From: Neorhizobium huautlense
GTDB taxonomy: Bacteria; Pseudomonadota; Alphaproteobacteria; Rhizobiales; Rhizobiaceae
Assembly (NCBI RefSeq): GCF_030811685.1
Contig: NZ_JAUSRF010000010.1
Location: forward strand, 62,001 to 126,000
Direction: 5' to 3'
Length of the DNA: 64,000 bases
Below are positions 1 through 9,219 of this stretch, piece by piece. A model generated the notes under the pieces. That model was not told the DNA's origin. It saw nothing but the letters and a program-made list of their open reading frames with translations, and did not search any database. A program made the translations under genes and the position numbers. Each line of letters starts with the position of its first letter. Position 1 is the stretch's first letter.

Positions 1-1505
1 AGGGTTTCCAGCCGGTCATCGACGCGATCATCAAGCTCGCTGAAGTTGCTGCCAAGGAACCGCGTGATTTCCAGCCGGAAGATCATTCCGAACTCGAAGC
101 CGATATGCTGAAGCATTTCGAAGCCGAGCTTCGCGAAGGCTACAAGATCACCCAGAAGGCTGATCGTTACGCCGCCATCGACGCCGTCAAGGCCAAGGTC
201 AAGGCGCATTATTTCCCGGAAGGCGTCGAGCCGAAGTACACCGCCGAAGTCATCGGCGCGATCTTCAAGCACCTTCAGGCCAAGATCGTTCGCTGGAACA
301 TCCTCGACACCAAGAGCCGTATCGACGGCCGTGATCTGTCGACCGTTCGCGCGATCACCTCGGAAGTCGGCATCCTGCCGCGTACCCACGGTTCGTCGCT
401 GTTCACCCGTGGTGAAACGCAGGCGATCGTTGTTGCCACGCTCGGCACCGGCGAAGACGAACAGTACGTCGACAGCCTCACCGGCATGTACAAGGAGCGC
501 TTCCTGCTCCATTACAACTTCCCTCCCTACTCGGTTGGCGAAACTGGCCGCATGGGTTCCCCGGGTCGTCGCGAAATCGGTCACGGCAAGCTCGCATGGC
601 GCGCTATCCGTCCGATGCTGCCTTCGGCTGAGCAGTTCCCCTACACGCTGCGCGTCGTTTCCGAGATCACCGAGTCGAACGGCTCGTCCTCGATGGCAAC
701 CGTCTGCGGCACTTCGCTTGCTCTGATGGATGCCGGCGTTCCGCTCGCAAAGCCGGTTGCCGGCATTGCCATGGGTCTGATCCTCGAAGGTGAACGCTTT
801 GCCGTTCTCTCCGACATTCTCGGCGATGAAGACCACCTCGGCGACATGGACTTCAAGGTAGCCGGCACTGCCGATGGCATCACCTCGCTGCAGATGGATA
901 TCAAGATCGCCGGTATCACCGAAGAGATCATGAAGGTCGCTCTTGCCCAGGCACAGGGCGGTCGTACCCACATCCTCGGCGAAATGGCCAACGCCATCTC
1001 CGAAGGCCGTTCGCAGCTCGGCGAATTCGCACCGCGCATCGAAGTCATGAACATCCCGGTCGACAAGATCCGTGAAGTCATCGGTTCGGGCGGCAAGGTC
1101 ATCCGCGAAATCGTCGAAAAGACCGGCGCCAAGATCAACATCGAAGACGACGGCACCGTGAAGATCGCATCTTCCTCGGGCAAGGAAATCGAAGCGGCCC
1201 GCAAGTGGATCCATTCCATCGTTGCCGAGCCGGAAGTCGGCGTGATCTACGAAGGCACCGTTGTGAAGACCGCCGATTTCGGCGCCTTCGTCAACTTCTT
1301 CGGCGCCCGCGACGGTCTGGTCCACATCTCGCAGCTCGCTTCCGAGCGCGTTGCTAAGACCTCCGACATCGTCAAGGAAGGCGACAAGGTCTGGGTCAAG
1401 CTGATGGGCTTCGATGAGCGCGGCAAGGTTCGCCTGTCGATGAAGGTCGTCGACCAGGCTACCGGCCAGGAAATCAAGAAGGCCGAAGGCGAAGCAGCCG
1501 AATAA
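1..1505 (+). CDS. pnp: Polyribonucleotide nucleotidyltransferase (PNPase), 5' end outside the window
   Basis: PNPase is a cytoplasmic trimeric exoribonuclease that degrades RNA phosphorolytically in the 3'-5' direction and works with the degradosome. The reading frame is open from base 3, so the first roughly 210 residues of a normal ~710-residue protein lie outside the window; the methionine at 105 is internal. Visible parts are the linker helices, the second RNase PH core ([35 protein letters not shown]), the KH domain ([15 protein letters not shown]) and the C-terminal S1 domain ([25 protein letters not shown]). It is followed by a strong intrinsic terminator. In most relatives rpsO and truB lie just upstream, which would be off the left edge. 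Confidence 0.98.
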   Translation, partial: GFQPVIDAIIKLAEVAAKEPRDFQPEDHSELEADMLKHFEAELREGYKITQKADRYAAIDAVKAKVKAHYFPEGVEPKYTAEVIGAIFKHLQAKIVRWNILDTKSRIDGRDLSTVRAITSEVGILPRTHGSSLFTRGETQAIVVATLGTGEDEQYVDSLTGMYKERFLLHYNFPPYSVGETGRMGSPGRREIGHGKLAWRAIRPMLPSAEQFPYTLRVVSEITESNGSSSMATVCGTSLALMDAGVPLAKPVAGIAMGLILEGERFAVLSDILGDEDHLGDMDFKVAGTADGITSLQMDIKIAGITEEIMKVALAQAQGGRTHILGEMANAISEGRSQLGEFAPRIEVMNIPVDKIREVIGSGGKVIREIVEKTGAKINIEDDGTVKIASSSGKEIEAARKWIHSIVAEPEVGVIYEGTVVKTADFGAFVNFFGARDGLVHISQLASERVAKTSDIVKEGDKVWVKLMGFDERGKVRLSMKVVDQATGQEIKKAEGEAAE

Positions 1506-1528
1506 GCTTTCGTCTATCGAGAGATCGA

Positions 1529-1563
1529 GGCGCGGAAGCTCTGTCTTCCGCGCCTTTTCTTTA
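1529..1563 (+). terminator. Intrinsic terminator of pnp
   Basis: A perfect 10-bp stem (1529-1538 with 1545-1554) closes a 6-nt loop and is followed by a T-rich run. It lies 23 nt after the pnp stop and before the methyltransferase gene, so the latter probably has its own promoter or depends on readthrough. Confidence 0.9.
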
Positions 1564-1609
1564 TCCGTTCAAGAAACAAAACCGCTCCCAATTCCCAAGG
1601 TCCGACATC

Positions 1610-2617
1610 ATGAGCCGAGACGCCCTCAAGACGCTTTTCCATCCCTTTGCCACCGATGCGGTGCCGATGCCGGGCGAGGGCGAGCGTGTGCTCTTCCTTG
1701 GCGCCGAGGCCGGCCATGCCAAGCCTTCGGACTTTCTGGGCGATATCACTGCCGTGCAGCCGTTCCGTCCGCTGTTTCGCGCGCTGGGCGACAACGCCTT
1801 CCCGGAAGCTGACGGTGATGATTACGATTTCGGCCTCGTGCTTTGCGGCAAGCACCGCGGCGAAAATGAAAACCGCGTTGCCGAGGTTCTGGCCCGTGTA
1901 AAAGTCGGCGGCATCGTTGTGATCGCCGGTGGCAAGGAAGATGGCATCCAGTCGCTCCGCACGACGCTGCTGAAGCTCGGTATCATTCTCGACTACGCGC
2001 CAAAATATCACGGCGTCGCCATCTGGTTCGGTCGTCCTGAGGATGCGTCCTCCAGCATCAAGGCGCTGCGCAAGACCGCAGGCATGGTCGAGGGACGCTT
2101 TGAGACCATTCCTGGCATCTTCTCCCATGATCACGTCGATCCGGGCTCAGAGCTTCTCGCAAGCCGCCTGCCGACCGATTTCGACGGCAATGCTGCGGAC
2201 TTCGGCGCAGGCTGGGGTTACCTCTCCGTCATGCTGGCCGAAAAGTCACGCCGCACCAACCGTATCGACCTCTTCGAGGCCGATTGGCAGGCGCTGGAAT
2301 TCGCCAAGCGCAACGTCGCCGGCAATTGCCCGGATCTCGCCACCCGTTTCTTCTGGCAGGATCTGGGGGCAGAGCCACCGAAGGAAAAATACGACCTCGT
2401 CATCATGAACCCGCCTTTCCATGAGGCGCAGGCGGCCGATCCCGAGCTTGGCAAGACGATGATCCGCACGGCAGCCAGTTCGCTGCGCAGCGGTGGCCAG
2501 CTGCTGATGGTGGCCAATCGCGGCCTGACCTATGAGCCGGTCCTCGCTGAAGCGTTCAGGGAAAGCGGTGAAACCTGCCGCAATTCGAAATTTAAGGTTC
2601 TCTGGGCGAAGAAGTAA
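1610..2617 (+). CDS. RsmC-like class I SAM-dependent rRNA methyltransferase
   Basis: The 335-residue protein matches the two-domain layout of RsmC/RlmG guanine-N2 rRNA methyltransferases. An N-terminal degenerate methyltransferase-like half (about 1-160) precedes the catalytic half. There the SAM-binding motif DFGAGWG is at 197-203 and the N2-guanine/amino-methyltransferase motif NPPF is at 267-270. The expected reaction is methylation of a guanine in 16S rRNA, near position 1207 by E. coli numbering if it is a true RsmC. It stands alone between the pnp terminator and the EEP gene. The family is clear; the exact target base is inferred. Confidence 0.85.
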   Translation: MSRDALKTLFHPFATDAVPMPGEGERVLFLGAEAGHAKPSDFLGDITAVQPFRPLFRALGDNAFPEADGDDYDFGLVLCGKHRGENENRVAEVLARVKVGGIVVIAGGKEDGIQSLRTTLLKLGIILDYAPKYHGVAIWFGRPEDASSSIKALRKTAGMVEGRFETIPGIFSHDHVDPGSELLASRLPTDFDGNAADFGAGWGYLSVMLAEKSRRTNRIDLFEADWQALEFAKRNVAGNCPDLATRFFWQDLGAEPPKEKYDLVIMNPPFHEAQAADPELGKTMIRTAASSLRSGGQLLMVANRGLTYEPVLAEAFRESGETCRNSKFKVLWAKK

Positions 2618-2705
2618 CCGAGCCCGCCAGCGGCGTCATCATCCTGTAGAAATCCGATCGCACACTTCCCTCCATGGTGGAAAAAACCTTGGAAGGGAAC
2701 GTGTG

Positions 2706-3761
2706 ATGGCGCTTAAACGGCTGACGATCGGGACTTTTAATCTTCTCAATCTCAATGAACCGGGCTTGCCGATCTATACCGGTGCCGGCTGGACAGAAGA
2801 ACAGCACGATCGCAAGATCGAATGGACGGCGCGCAACATCAGACAGCTGAAACCGGACGTTTTCGGATTTCAGGAAGTCTGGCACGTCACCTCGCTTGAA
2901 AAGGCGCTGACGAAATCCGGTCTTGCCGATGACTACGATCTCATCGTGCCGCCGGATACCGCAGGCAAACGGATCGTCTGTGCTGCCATCGTCCGCAAGG
3001 GCCTTCTGACCGGCACGCCGGAATGGATCGTCAATTTTCCGGACAAATTTCGCCTTGAAAGCTCTGGTGACGACCCGCAGACAAAGGCGATCTCCGTATC
3101 GATCGACAGTTTCTCCCGCCCCGTCCTGCATTTCACCATCAAGCCGCATGCCGACCATGAAGACGCGCATGTTTATGTCTGCCATTTCAAATCCAAGGCG
3201 CCGACACGGATCGATGCCGAGGACTGGTATCGCGACGAAAAGAGCGTCTACAGCAAGCATTCGACGGCAATAGGCGCTGCCATATCGACGATTCGTCGCA
3301 CGGCCGAGGCTGCGGCATTGCGTTTCCTGCTGACGGATCAGATGAAGGGCAACCGCAAGTCCGTGGTGGTTCTCGGCGATGTCAACGACGGCCAGCTCAG
3401 CAATACCGCCAATATCCTGACAGGCCAGCCGCGCTTCCTCGTGGGAGACAGCCTGGGCGGCGGTGATACGGCGCTCTACACGGCGCAGACGCTGCAGGAA
3501 TATCGCAGCACGCGGGATATCTATTACACCCACATCCATCAGGACATGATGGAATCGCTCGACCACATCTTTGTCAGCGAGGAATTTTACGACAACAGCC
3601 GCCGGCGCATCTGGATGTTCGATGGCCTGACCATCAATAACGACCACCTTCATTTTGACGATCACAGGGAAAGCGGGACGAACGACCACGGCATCGTCTG
3701 CGCCGCCTTCAAATACAAGCCGATGAAGACGGAAGCCGCGGATATCGTCGGGAAGAGTTGA
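2706..3761 (+). CDS. Endonuclease/exonuclease/phosphatase (EEP) family protein
   Basis: A 351-residue metal-dependent hydrolase of the DNase I-like fold. Motifs in order are TFNLLN (10-15), FQEVWH (55-60, metal-binding Glu), GDVND (224-228), SLDHIF (284-289) and NDHG (326-329, catalytic Asp-His). No signal peptide is seen, so it is probably cytoplasmic. The start at 2706 is chosen because a good ribosome site (ggaaggg) lies 6-12 nt upstream and homology-like sequence begins there, although the frame is open further upstream. EEP proteins act on nucleic acids, phosphoinositides or sphingolipids and sequence alone does not settle the substrate. It has no operon partner. Confidence 0.85.
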   Translation: MALKRLTIGTFNLLNLNEPGLPIYTGAGWTEEQHDRKIEWTARNIRQLKPDVFGFQEVWHVTSLEKALTKSGLADDYDLIVPPDTAGKRIVCAAIVRKGLLTGTPEWIVNFPDKFRLESSGDDPQTKAISVSIDSFSRPVLHFTIKPHADHEDAHVYVCHFKSKAPTRIDAEDWYRDEKSVYSKHSTAIGAAISTIRRTAEAAALRFLLTDQMKGNRKSVVVLGDVNDGQLSNTANILTGQPRFLVGDSLGGGDTALYTAQTLQEYRSTRDIYYTHIHQDMMESLDHIFVSEEFYDNSRRRIWMFDGLTINNDHLHFDDHRESGTNDHGIVCAAFKYKPMKTEAADIVGKS

Positions 3762-3803
3762 AGACTTGTCTTCCGCCCGGGATAAGCGTGGATGAGGCCG
3801 TTT

Positions 3804-4199
3804 TCAGGCGGCCTCGATCTCCTTGCGGGCAGCGCTTGCAAGAAAAGCGGAGCGTGTCAGGCCGCGTTCGCGGGCGGCGGCGTCGATCGCATCCAGCATA
3901 CCCTTTTCGAAGGTCACGTTGGCGCGCACGACGCGCGTGTCGTCCTCGATATAGGGAATGCGCACAAGAAACGCGCCTTTTGCCAGTTCCGCCCTGATAT
4001 CGTCGCGGGTGGTGATCTCTTCAAAACTGGCGGGTGTCGGCAGGCTGTCGTCTTCGGCCCACAGCCGCAGCGCTTCGATCGCGTTTGCCATCAGGTCGTC
4101 CTCATCGTCTGCCGCCGAAAAGACGGATGGAAGATCAGGGAAGCTGACGCCGAAGGCGCTATCCTCATCCTTGTGTACGAGCGCGATGAAATGCTTCAT
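3804..4199 (-). CDS. hicB: HicB family antitoxin
   Basis: The 131-residue protein has the HicB partial RNase H-like fold at the N-terminus (MKHFIALVHKD, FGVSFPDLP, about 1-60) and a ribbon-helix-helix DNA-binding region at the C-terminus (about 88-130, with GLTRSAFLASAA). It would neutralise the HicA mRNA interferase encoded 9 nt upstream and repress the pair's promoter. The toxin-first order is typical of hicAB. Both genes sit in a stretch that is otherwise housekeeping (pnp to fabI), which suggests acquisition by transfer. Whether the pair is active is not shown. Confidence 0.9.
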   Translation of the reverse strand: MKHFIALVHKDEDSAFGVSFPDLPSVFSAADDEDDLMANAIEALRLWAEDDSLPTPASFEEITTRDDIRAELAKGAFLVRIPYIEDDTRVVRANVTFEKGMLDAIDAAARERGLTRSAFLASAARKEIEAA

Positions 4200-4208
4200 G
4201 ACCTTCCC

Positions 4209-4391
4209 TCAAATCCATCCTGCCTGTTTGGCAATTGCCGAAGCGGTGCCCATAGGCAGGTCCTTTTTCGGATGTGGAACGATGATCGTGCGGGAGCCCT
4301 TGCGAAACTTGTGATGTGATCCCTTCACGGAGATCAGTTCGAAACCCTCGCGCTTCAGGCGGGCGATGATTTTCTGGCTGTTTCGCTCCAT
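4209..4391 (-). CDS. hicA: HicA family toxin (mRNA interferase)
   Basis: A 60-residue protein with the double-stranded-RNA-binding-like HicA fold: KIIARLKREGFELISVKGSHHKFRK in two steps, with the catalytic His in the SHHKF motif, then HPKKDLPMGTASAIAKQAGW. Toxins of this family cleave mRNA during translation. The ATG at 4391 is chosen because upstream in-frame sequence is not HicA-like and a ttggag ribosome site lies about 7 nt before it. It is co-transcribed with hicB (9-nt gap) and its promoter must lie in the short space after the fabI terminator. Confidence 0.9.
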   Translation of the reverse strand: MERNSQKIIARLKREGFELISVKGSHHKFRKGSRTIIVPHPKKDLPMGTASAIAKQAGWI

Positions 4392-4440
4392 GGGGAGGCT
4401 CCAACATTTGACGTGATGGTAATGTCCGCATCCCCAAAAC

Positions 4441-4478
4441 ACAAGAGGCGTGTGCATCATGATGCGCACGCCTCTTGT
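4441..4478 (-). terminator. Bidirectional-looking terminator between fabI and hicA
   Basis: A 12-bp perfect inverted repeat (4441-4452 with 4467-4478) encloses a second self-complementary core (gcatcatgatgc). On the minus strand it is followed by TTTT, so it ends the fabA-fabB-fabI transcript and insulates hicAB. Confidence 0.8.
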
Positions 4479-4496
4479 TCTGATATATTTTCGCTC

Positions 4497-5303
4497 TTAC
4501 TCGACGTCGGCCTTGCGCAGCTTGTCGAGCGTCGGCAGCGAGGTGATGCTGTAGCCGGCGTCAACGTAATGCACTTCGCCGGTCACGCCACGCGACAGGT
4601 CGGACAGCAGATAAAGAGCCGAACCGCCGATGTCTTCGATGGTGGCCGTGCGGCGCAGCGGTGCGTTTTCCTTGTTCCAGGAATAGATCGCACGGGCATC
4701 CGAAATGCCGGCACCGGCGAGTGTGCGCACCGGGCCTGCCGAGATCGTGTTGACGCGGATGTCCTGCGGTCCGAAATCAGCTGCCAGATAACGCACGGAG
4801 GCTTCCAGAGCCGCCTTGGCAACACCCATGACGTTGTAGTTCGGGATGACACGCTGCGAGCCGTTATAGGTCAGCGTCAGCATCGAACCGCCATTGGTCA
4901 TCAGCGGTGCCGCGCGTTTGGCGATTTCGGTGAAGGAAAAGCACGAGATCACCATGGTGCGCGAAAAGTTTTCGCGCGTGGTGTCGGCATACTGGCCCTT
5001 CAGCTCGTTCTTGTCGGAAAAGCCGATGGCGTGGACGATGAAATCGAACGAACCCCAGCGCTCCTTGATGGCGTCGAAGGTCGCATCGACGGATGCGATA
5101 TCTTCCACGTCACACGGGATGACGAAGTCTGAACCGACTTCGGCAGCCAGCGGCTTCACACGCTTGCCCAGCGCATCACCCTGATAGGTGAAGGCCAGTT
5201 CTGCGCCCTGTGCAGCGACCGCCTTGGCGATGCCCCAGGCGATGGAGTGGTTGTTCGCGACGCCCATGATGAGGCCGCGCTTGCCCTGCATGATACCGGT
5301 CAT
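4497..5303 (-). CDS. fabI: Enoyl-[acyl-carrier-protein] reductase (NADH)
   Basis: FabI reduces trans-2-enoyl-ACP in the last step of each fatty-acid elongation round. The 268-residue protein has the atypical SDR cofactor loop GVANNHSIAWGIA (14-26) and the catalytic residues Tyr146, Tyr156 and Lys163 (MLTLTYNGS, NYNVMGVAK), at the same numbers as E. coli FabI. It is the third gene of fabA-fabB-fabI, with only 6 nt between fabB and fabI. FabI is the usual triclosan target. Rhizobia often carry a second fabI, so paralogy is possible. Confidence 0.97.
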   Translation of the reverse strand: MTGIMQGKRGLIMGVANNHSIAWGIAKAVAAQGAELAFTYQGDALGKRVKPLAAEVGSDFVIPCDVEDIASVDATFDAIKERWGSFDFIVHAIGFSDKNELKGQYADTTRENFSRTMVISCFSFTEIAKRAAPLMTNGGSMLTLTYNGSQRVIPNYNVMGVAKAALEASVRYLAADFGPQDIRVNTISAGPVRTLAGAGISDARAIYSWNKENAPLRRTATIEDIGGSALYLLSDLSRGVTGEVHYVDAGYSITSLPTLDKLRKADVE

Positions 5304-5309
5304 GGGCGA

Positions 5310-6533
5310 TTATCCGTTATAGCGCTGGAAAACGAGCGTGGCGTTGGTGCCGCCGAACCCGAAGGAGTTGGAAAGAACGGTGTCGATCTTGGCATTGTCG
5401 ATGCGGCTGCGCACGATCGGAACGCCGTCGAATTCCGGATCCAGATTCTGGATATGAGCGCTTTCGCCGATAAAGCCGGCCTGCATCATCAGAAGGCCGT
5501 AGATCGATTCCTGCACGCCGGCAGCGCCGAGCGAGTGACCGGTCAGCGACTTGGTCGACTGGATATGCGGGATATTGTCACCGAAGACGGTGCGGATCGC
5601 GCCGATTTCCTTCGAATCGCCCACCGGCGTCGAGGTGCCGTGGGTGTTGATGTAGTCGACTTCGCCCTTCACGGTGGACAGCGCCTGGCGCATGCAGCGG
5701 ATCGCGCCTTCGCCCGACGGGGCGACCATGTCGTAGCCGTCCGAGGTTGCGCCGTAACCGGTGATTTCCGCGTAGATCTTGGCGCCACGGGCTTTGGCAT
5801 GTTCCAGTTCTTCGAGAACCAGAACGCCTGCGCCGCCGGCGATGACAAAACCGTCGCGATCAACGTCATAGGCGCGCGAAGCGCTCGGTGCGTTGTCGTT
5901 GTATTTCGAGGACATGGCGCCCATGGCGTCGAACAGGTTCGACATGGTCCAGTCGAGATCCTCGTGGCCGCCGGCGAACATGATGTCCTGCTTGCCCCAC
6001 TGGATCATTTCTGCGGCATTGCCGATGCAATGTGCCGAGGTCGAGCAGGCCGAGGAGATCGAATAGTTGACGCCGTGGATCTTGAACCAGGTGGCGAGTG
6101 TGGCGGACGCCGTCGAGGACATTGCCTTCGGCACGGCAAACGGGCCGATGCGCTTCGGGCTGTTGTTCTTGATGGTGATGTCGGCAGCTTCGATCAGCGT
6201 GCGGGTGGAAGGACCGCCCGAACCCATGATGATGCCGGCACGCTCGTTTTCGGCGTAATCCTTCTCTTCCAGACCGCTGTCGGCCAGCGCCTGCTTCATC
6301 GCAACGTGGTTCCAGGCGCCGCCCTGAGACAGGAAGCGCATGGCGCGGCGATCGACGAGATCCGTCGTATCGATGTTCGGCTTGCCCCAGACCTGGCACT
6401 TGAAACCGTGCTCGGCAAAATCGGAGGAAAAGGAAATGCCGGACTTTGCCTGACGCAGGGATTCGGTGACTTCGCCAGCATCGTTACCGATCGAGGAAAC
6501 GATCCCCAGGCCCGTGACTACTACCCGTCTCAT
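5310..6533 (-). CDS. fabB: 3-oxoacyl-ACP synthase I (beta-ketoacyl-ACP synthase)
   Basis: FabB elongates acyl-ACP by decarboxylative Claisen condensation with malonyl-ACP and is needed for unsaturated fatty acids. The 407-residue protein has the catalytic triad at E. coli positions: Cys163 (SACSTS), His298 (NTHGTS) and His333 (TGHSLGA). The start at 6533 gives the family N-terminus [10 protein letters not shown]; the frame extends 39 nt upstream without homology-like sequence. It lies between fabA and fabI in the operon that makes and elongates the cis-unsaturated branch. Confidence 0.97.
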   Translation of the reverse strand: MRRVVVTGLGIVSSIGNDAGEVTESLRQAKSGISFSSDFAEHGFKCQVWGKPNIDTTDLVDRRAMRFLSQGGAWNHVAMKQALADSGLEEKDYAENERAGIIMGSGGPSTRTLIEAADITIKNNSPKRIGPFAVPKAMSSTASATLATWFKIHGVNYSISSACSTSAHCIGNAAEMIQWGKQDIMFAGGHEDLDWTMSNLFDAMGAMSSKYNDNAPSASRAYDVDRDGFVIAGGAGVLVLEELEHAKARGAKIYAEITGYGATSDGYDMVAPSGEGAIRCMRQALSTVKGEVDYINTHGTSTPVGDSKEIGAIRTVFGDNIPHIQSTKSLTGHSLGAAGVQESIYGLLMMQAGFIGESAHIQNLDPEFDGVPIVRSRIDNAKIDTVLSNSFGFGGTNATLVFQRYNG

Positions 6534-6580
6534 GTGATCAAACCTTTGTTGTTTTCGTCGACCGCTTATCAAGAAGCGGT

Positions 6581-7096
6581 TCAGGCCGTCTTGTCTTTGG
6601 ACAGACCGACGCGCAGGTCGGTTGCCTGATAAATGGTTTCGCCATCGGCCTTCAGCCAGCCGTCGGCAGTGCCGAGCACGAGGCGGCCCTTCATGACGCG
6701 CTTGAAGTCGATGCCGAATTCAAGAAGTTTGGTGGTCGGGCGGATCATGCCCTTGAACTTTACCTCGCCGGTGGAAAGCGCCATGCCGCGACCTTCTTCA
6801 CCCAGCCAGCCGAGGAAGAAGCCGGTCAACTGCCACATGCCGTCCAGACCAAGGCAGCCCGGCATGATCGGGTTGCCTTCGAAATGGCAGGGGAAATACC
6901 AGTCGTCGGGCTTCACGTCGTATTCAGCACGGATGTAACCCTTGTCGAAGGCGCCGCCGGTTTCGGAAATGTCCGTGATGCGGTGGACCATCAGCATGGG
7001 CGGCAGCGGCAGTTGCGCGTTACCGGGTCCGAAGAGGTCACCGTGTGCGCAGGTGAGGATTTCTTCGTAGCTATAGCTGGACTGTCTGGTTGCCAT
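6581..7096 (-). CDS. fabA: 3-hydroxydecanoyl-ACP dehydratase/isomerase
   Basis: FabA dehydrates 3-hydroxydecanoyl-ACP and isomerises the product to cis-3-decenoyl-ACP, the branch point to unsaturated fatty acids. The 171-residue protein has the hot-dog fold signature with catalytic His71 in [12 protein letters not shown] and the Asp at about 85 in GLDGMWQ. It is the first gene of the fabA-fabB-fabI operon, so the operon promoter lies in the interval shared with the divergent irr gene. Confidence 0.97.
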   Translation of the reverse strand: MATRQSSYSYEEILTCAHGDLFGPGNAQLPLPPMLMVHRITDISETGGAFDKGYIRAEYDVKPDDWYFPCHFEGNPIMPGCLGLDGMWQLTGFFLGWLGEEGRGMALSTGEVKFKGMIRPTTKLLEFGIDFKRVMKGRLVLGTADGWLKADGETIYQATDLRVGLSKDKTA

Positions 7097-7405
7097 CAGG
7101 ATTATCCATTACTCCGTCTGTCTCGGCCATCCGAAGCTATAGAGCAGGATCGGCACAAAATTAAGAGAGCTGACCCGATCCGCTTGTCGCCGATCAATCG
7201 GGCCTGCCCCATTCGATCACGAGGGCATATAGGAAGCGAGGCCGCCAAACCAGAGGCGCAACAGGCAAAAATGCGTTTTTTCGCCGATACAAAGGGGTCG
7301 CATGACGGCTTGGCCATGGCGCGAACATGTGCGCTATTGAAACCATTCGTCGCTAAAGTTATATCGAGTGTTGAACTTTATCAAAGCTGACAGGAGTTTG
7401 CTTGC
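7097..7405. other. Divergent regulatory interval between fabA and irr
   Basis: This 309-nt stretch encodes no credible protein. It must hold the minus-strand promoter of fabA-fabB-fabI and the plus-strand promoter of irr. Only the irr promoter is convincing by eye. No FabR-like or FadR-like palindrome and no clear iron-box was recognised. Confidence 0.6.
7337..7365 (+). promoter_or_regulatory. Probable sigma-70 promoter of irr
   Basis: TTGAAA (7337-7342), a 17-nt spacer and TATATC (7360-7365) give a near-consensus vegetative promoter. Transcription would start near 7372, leaving a leader of about 33 nt with an AGGAG ribosome site at 7391-7395. Confidence 0.5.
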
Positions 7406-7825
7406 ATGATGGCTGAAGCCAGCATGGACGTGGAAACGAGATTGCGGGTATGCGGGCTGCGTCCAACGCGGCAACGTATCGCACTTGCAGATCTCCTGTT
7501 TGCCAAGGGTGACCGCCATCTGACGGTCGAGGAACTGCACGAAGAGGCGACATCCGCCGGCGTGCCGGTTTCTCTCGCCACCGTCTACAATACCCTGCAC
7601 CAGTTCACCGAGGCCGGCATGATCCGCGTCCTTGCTGTCGAAAGCGCAAAGACCTATTTCGACACGAACACGTCCGATCACCATCACTTCTTCGTTGAAG
7701 GACGAAATGAAGTGCTGGATATCCCGATCAACAACCTCGCGATCGATAACCTGCCGGCACCGCCGGAAGGCATGGAAATCGCGCATGTCGACGTGATCAT
7801 TCGTCTCCGCGAAAAGAAAAGCTGA
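7406..7825 (+). CDS. irr: Fur family iron response regulator Irr
   Basis: Irr is the rhizobial Fur-family regulator that controls haem synthesis and iron genes under iron limitation. The 139-residue protein has the winged-helix half (LRPTRQRIALADLLF, SLATVYNTLHQFTEAGMI, about 18-75) and the three-histidine run HHH at 92-94 that in Irr proteins is tied to haem-dependent instability. The ATG at 7406 follows AGGAG by 10 nt; a second methionine six codons later is also possible. Linkage of irr to fabA is a conserved Rhizobiales arrangement. Assignment to Irr rather than Fur/Mur rests on the HHH run and the context. Confidence 0.92.
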   Translation: MMAEASMDVETRLRVCGLRPTRQRIALADLLFAKGDRHLTVEELHEEATSAGVPVSLATVYNTLHQFTEAGMIRVLAVESAKTYFDTNTSDHHHFFVEGRNEVLDIPINNLAIDNLPAPPEGMEIAHVDVIIRLREKKS

Positions 7826-7950
7826 TCGCAACCCATAAGAGTTGTGTCGTCAGCGCCGCGCAAGCGCCATCTGGGACTATGGGATATTGGGCAGCCGTGG
7901 ATATGGCGCCCTGACCAATTTGTAAGCACGCCGTTCCCGGGGCCATTTTG

Positions 7951-8421
7951 ATGAAGATATTGTCTGTTCTTGCCGCGCTGCTCTGCCTGATCGCTGCAGC
8001 GCCCGTGTCCGCGCAGCAGCAATTGCTGAGCGATCCCGAAATCTACGAAAAAGATCATTTTCGCAAACAGTGCAAAACGGCCGAGTTCGGGGCCGATTTC
8101 ATCACCCGGCTGGATATCAACAATGATGGCCTGATCGATGCGATTGCCAATCACGGTGCCTATACATGCGATGGCGTAAAGGGCCCGGCCTGCAGTGCAG
8201 AGGAAGGTTGCCCCTATAATTTTTATCTGCAGGTGAAGGAGGGCGGTTATTTCATGATCGCCACTGCCCGCATCTTTTCCTACGATTTCATCAAGCGCTT
8301 CGGCAACATGGTTTTTGTCTTCAAGATGGCGCCGAAATATTGTGATCGCACCGGCGGTAAGCCCTGCGAAATGACGGTTCGCGTGCGCGGCGCCAAGTTT
8401 GTCACCATCTCCAAGAAATAG
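7951..8421 (+). CDS. Small exported protein with one EF-hand-like loop
   Basis: A 156-residue protein of unrecognised family. A clear signal peptide (MKILSVLAALLCLIAAAPVSA, cut near residue 22) sends it to the periplasm. The loop DINNDGLIDAI (about 51-61) resembles a calcium-binding EF-hand/dockerin loop. Several cysteines (CDG, CSAEEGC, YCDRTGGKPC) could form disulfides. The ATG at 7951 directly follows a TTG codon in frame; ATG is preferred. It is monocistronic and ends flush against the converging DUF1275 gene. I cannot assign a function. Confidence 0.75.
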   Translation: MKILSVLAALLCLIAAAPVSAQQQLLSDPEIYEKDHFRKQCKTAEFGADFITRLDINNDGLIDAIANHGAYTCDGVKGPACSAEEGCPYNFYLQVKEGGYFMIATARIFSYDFIKRFGNMVFVFKMAPKYCDRTGGKPCEMTVRVRGAKFVTISKK

Positions 8422-9147
8422 TCAGGCTGCCGGGGACGAATCCCTGTGGCTTGAGGGCGCCGGGCGCTGATTGTAGCGGTTCTGCAGCGAACGCGGAATG
8501 AACAGCGTGACGACGGCAAAACCGAGCGTCAGACACGCGGCCATTTGCAGTGCCTGATCGGGCAGCCCGATGGCCAGCGCCGCACCGCAAAGCGCGCCCG
8601 CCGCCATGCCAAGCCAGGGCACGATCTGCACGGTCCAGCCAAAACTACGTTCTCCCAGCATCATGCGGCCGATGCCGCGCCCGAGACGCGAAAGTGCGCC
8701 GGTCACATAGGTCAGCCCGATCGGCAGGCCCTCGATATGTTCTACCGCCGCATTGACCAGCCCCATTGCCAGCACCACGGCATTAAAGCGCCAGATCGCC
8801 ATATCCGGTGCGGTCAGCGCCGATGCGAGCGTGAGAAACAACCCGACCGTGACCAGCACCGCAAAAATGCGTCTTTCGAACAGATGCGCGACGATGATGC
8901 CGAGCGCATTGCCGATCACGAAGGTGGCGATCGCCCCGACCAGCACGAGCGCGTGGGCATAGTCCCCCTGTTCGAAGGAGATCGCGGCGCGTGTCGTATT
9001 GCCGGTCATGAACGAGACGAAATCGCCGGAAAGCTGCAGCCCGATCGCATCGGTCAGTCCTGCCAGAAAGGAGATAGCCGCAACAAGCGTAATGCCCAGG
9101 CTCGTGCGTCTGGTGCGAATGATGCGACGTCGCCTCTGTATCGTCAT
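8422..9147 (-). CDS. DUF1275 (YoaK-like) integral membrane protein
   Basis: The 241-residue protein has about six hydrophobic segments and the two family repeats FMTGNT (about 46-51) and TYVTGAL (about 144-150), typical of DUF1275/YoaK proteins. These are inner-membrane proteins of unknown function that some authors suggest are transporters. It converges on the exported protein with no gap between stop codons. No operon partner is evident. Confidence 0.85.
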   Translation of the reverse strand: MTIQRRRRIIRTRRTSLGITLVAAISFLAGLTDAIGLQLSGDFVSFMTGNTTRAAISFEQGDYAHALVLVGAIATFVIGNALGIIVAHLFERRIFAVLVTVGLFLTLASALTAPDMAIWRFNAVVLAMGLVNAAVEHIEGLPIGLTYVTGALSRLGRGIGRMMLGERSFGWTVQIVPWLGMAAGALCGAALAIGLPDQALQMAACLTLGFAVVTLFIPRSLQNRYNQRPAPSSHRDSSPAA

Positions 9148-9219
9148 GGTCCCTGTTCCTTTTGCACGGGGCCTATCAGGCGAGAATGAATGCCGGATGC
9201 ATGCGAGTCTTGATGAATA

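Noticed and set aside
105-107. ATG at 105 as the start of pnp
   Set aside because: The frame is open to base 3 and the upstream codons continue PNPase sequence; the gene is cut by the window edge.
5247-6629. 460-codon open frame antisense to fabB
   Set aside because: The opposite strand encodes FabB with the full Cys-His-His triad at family positions.
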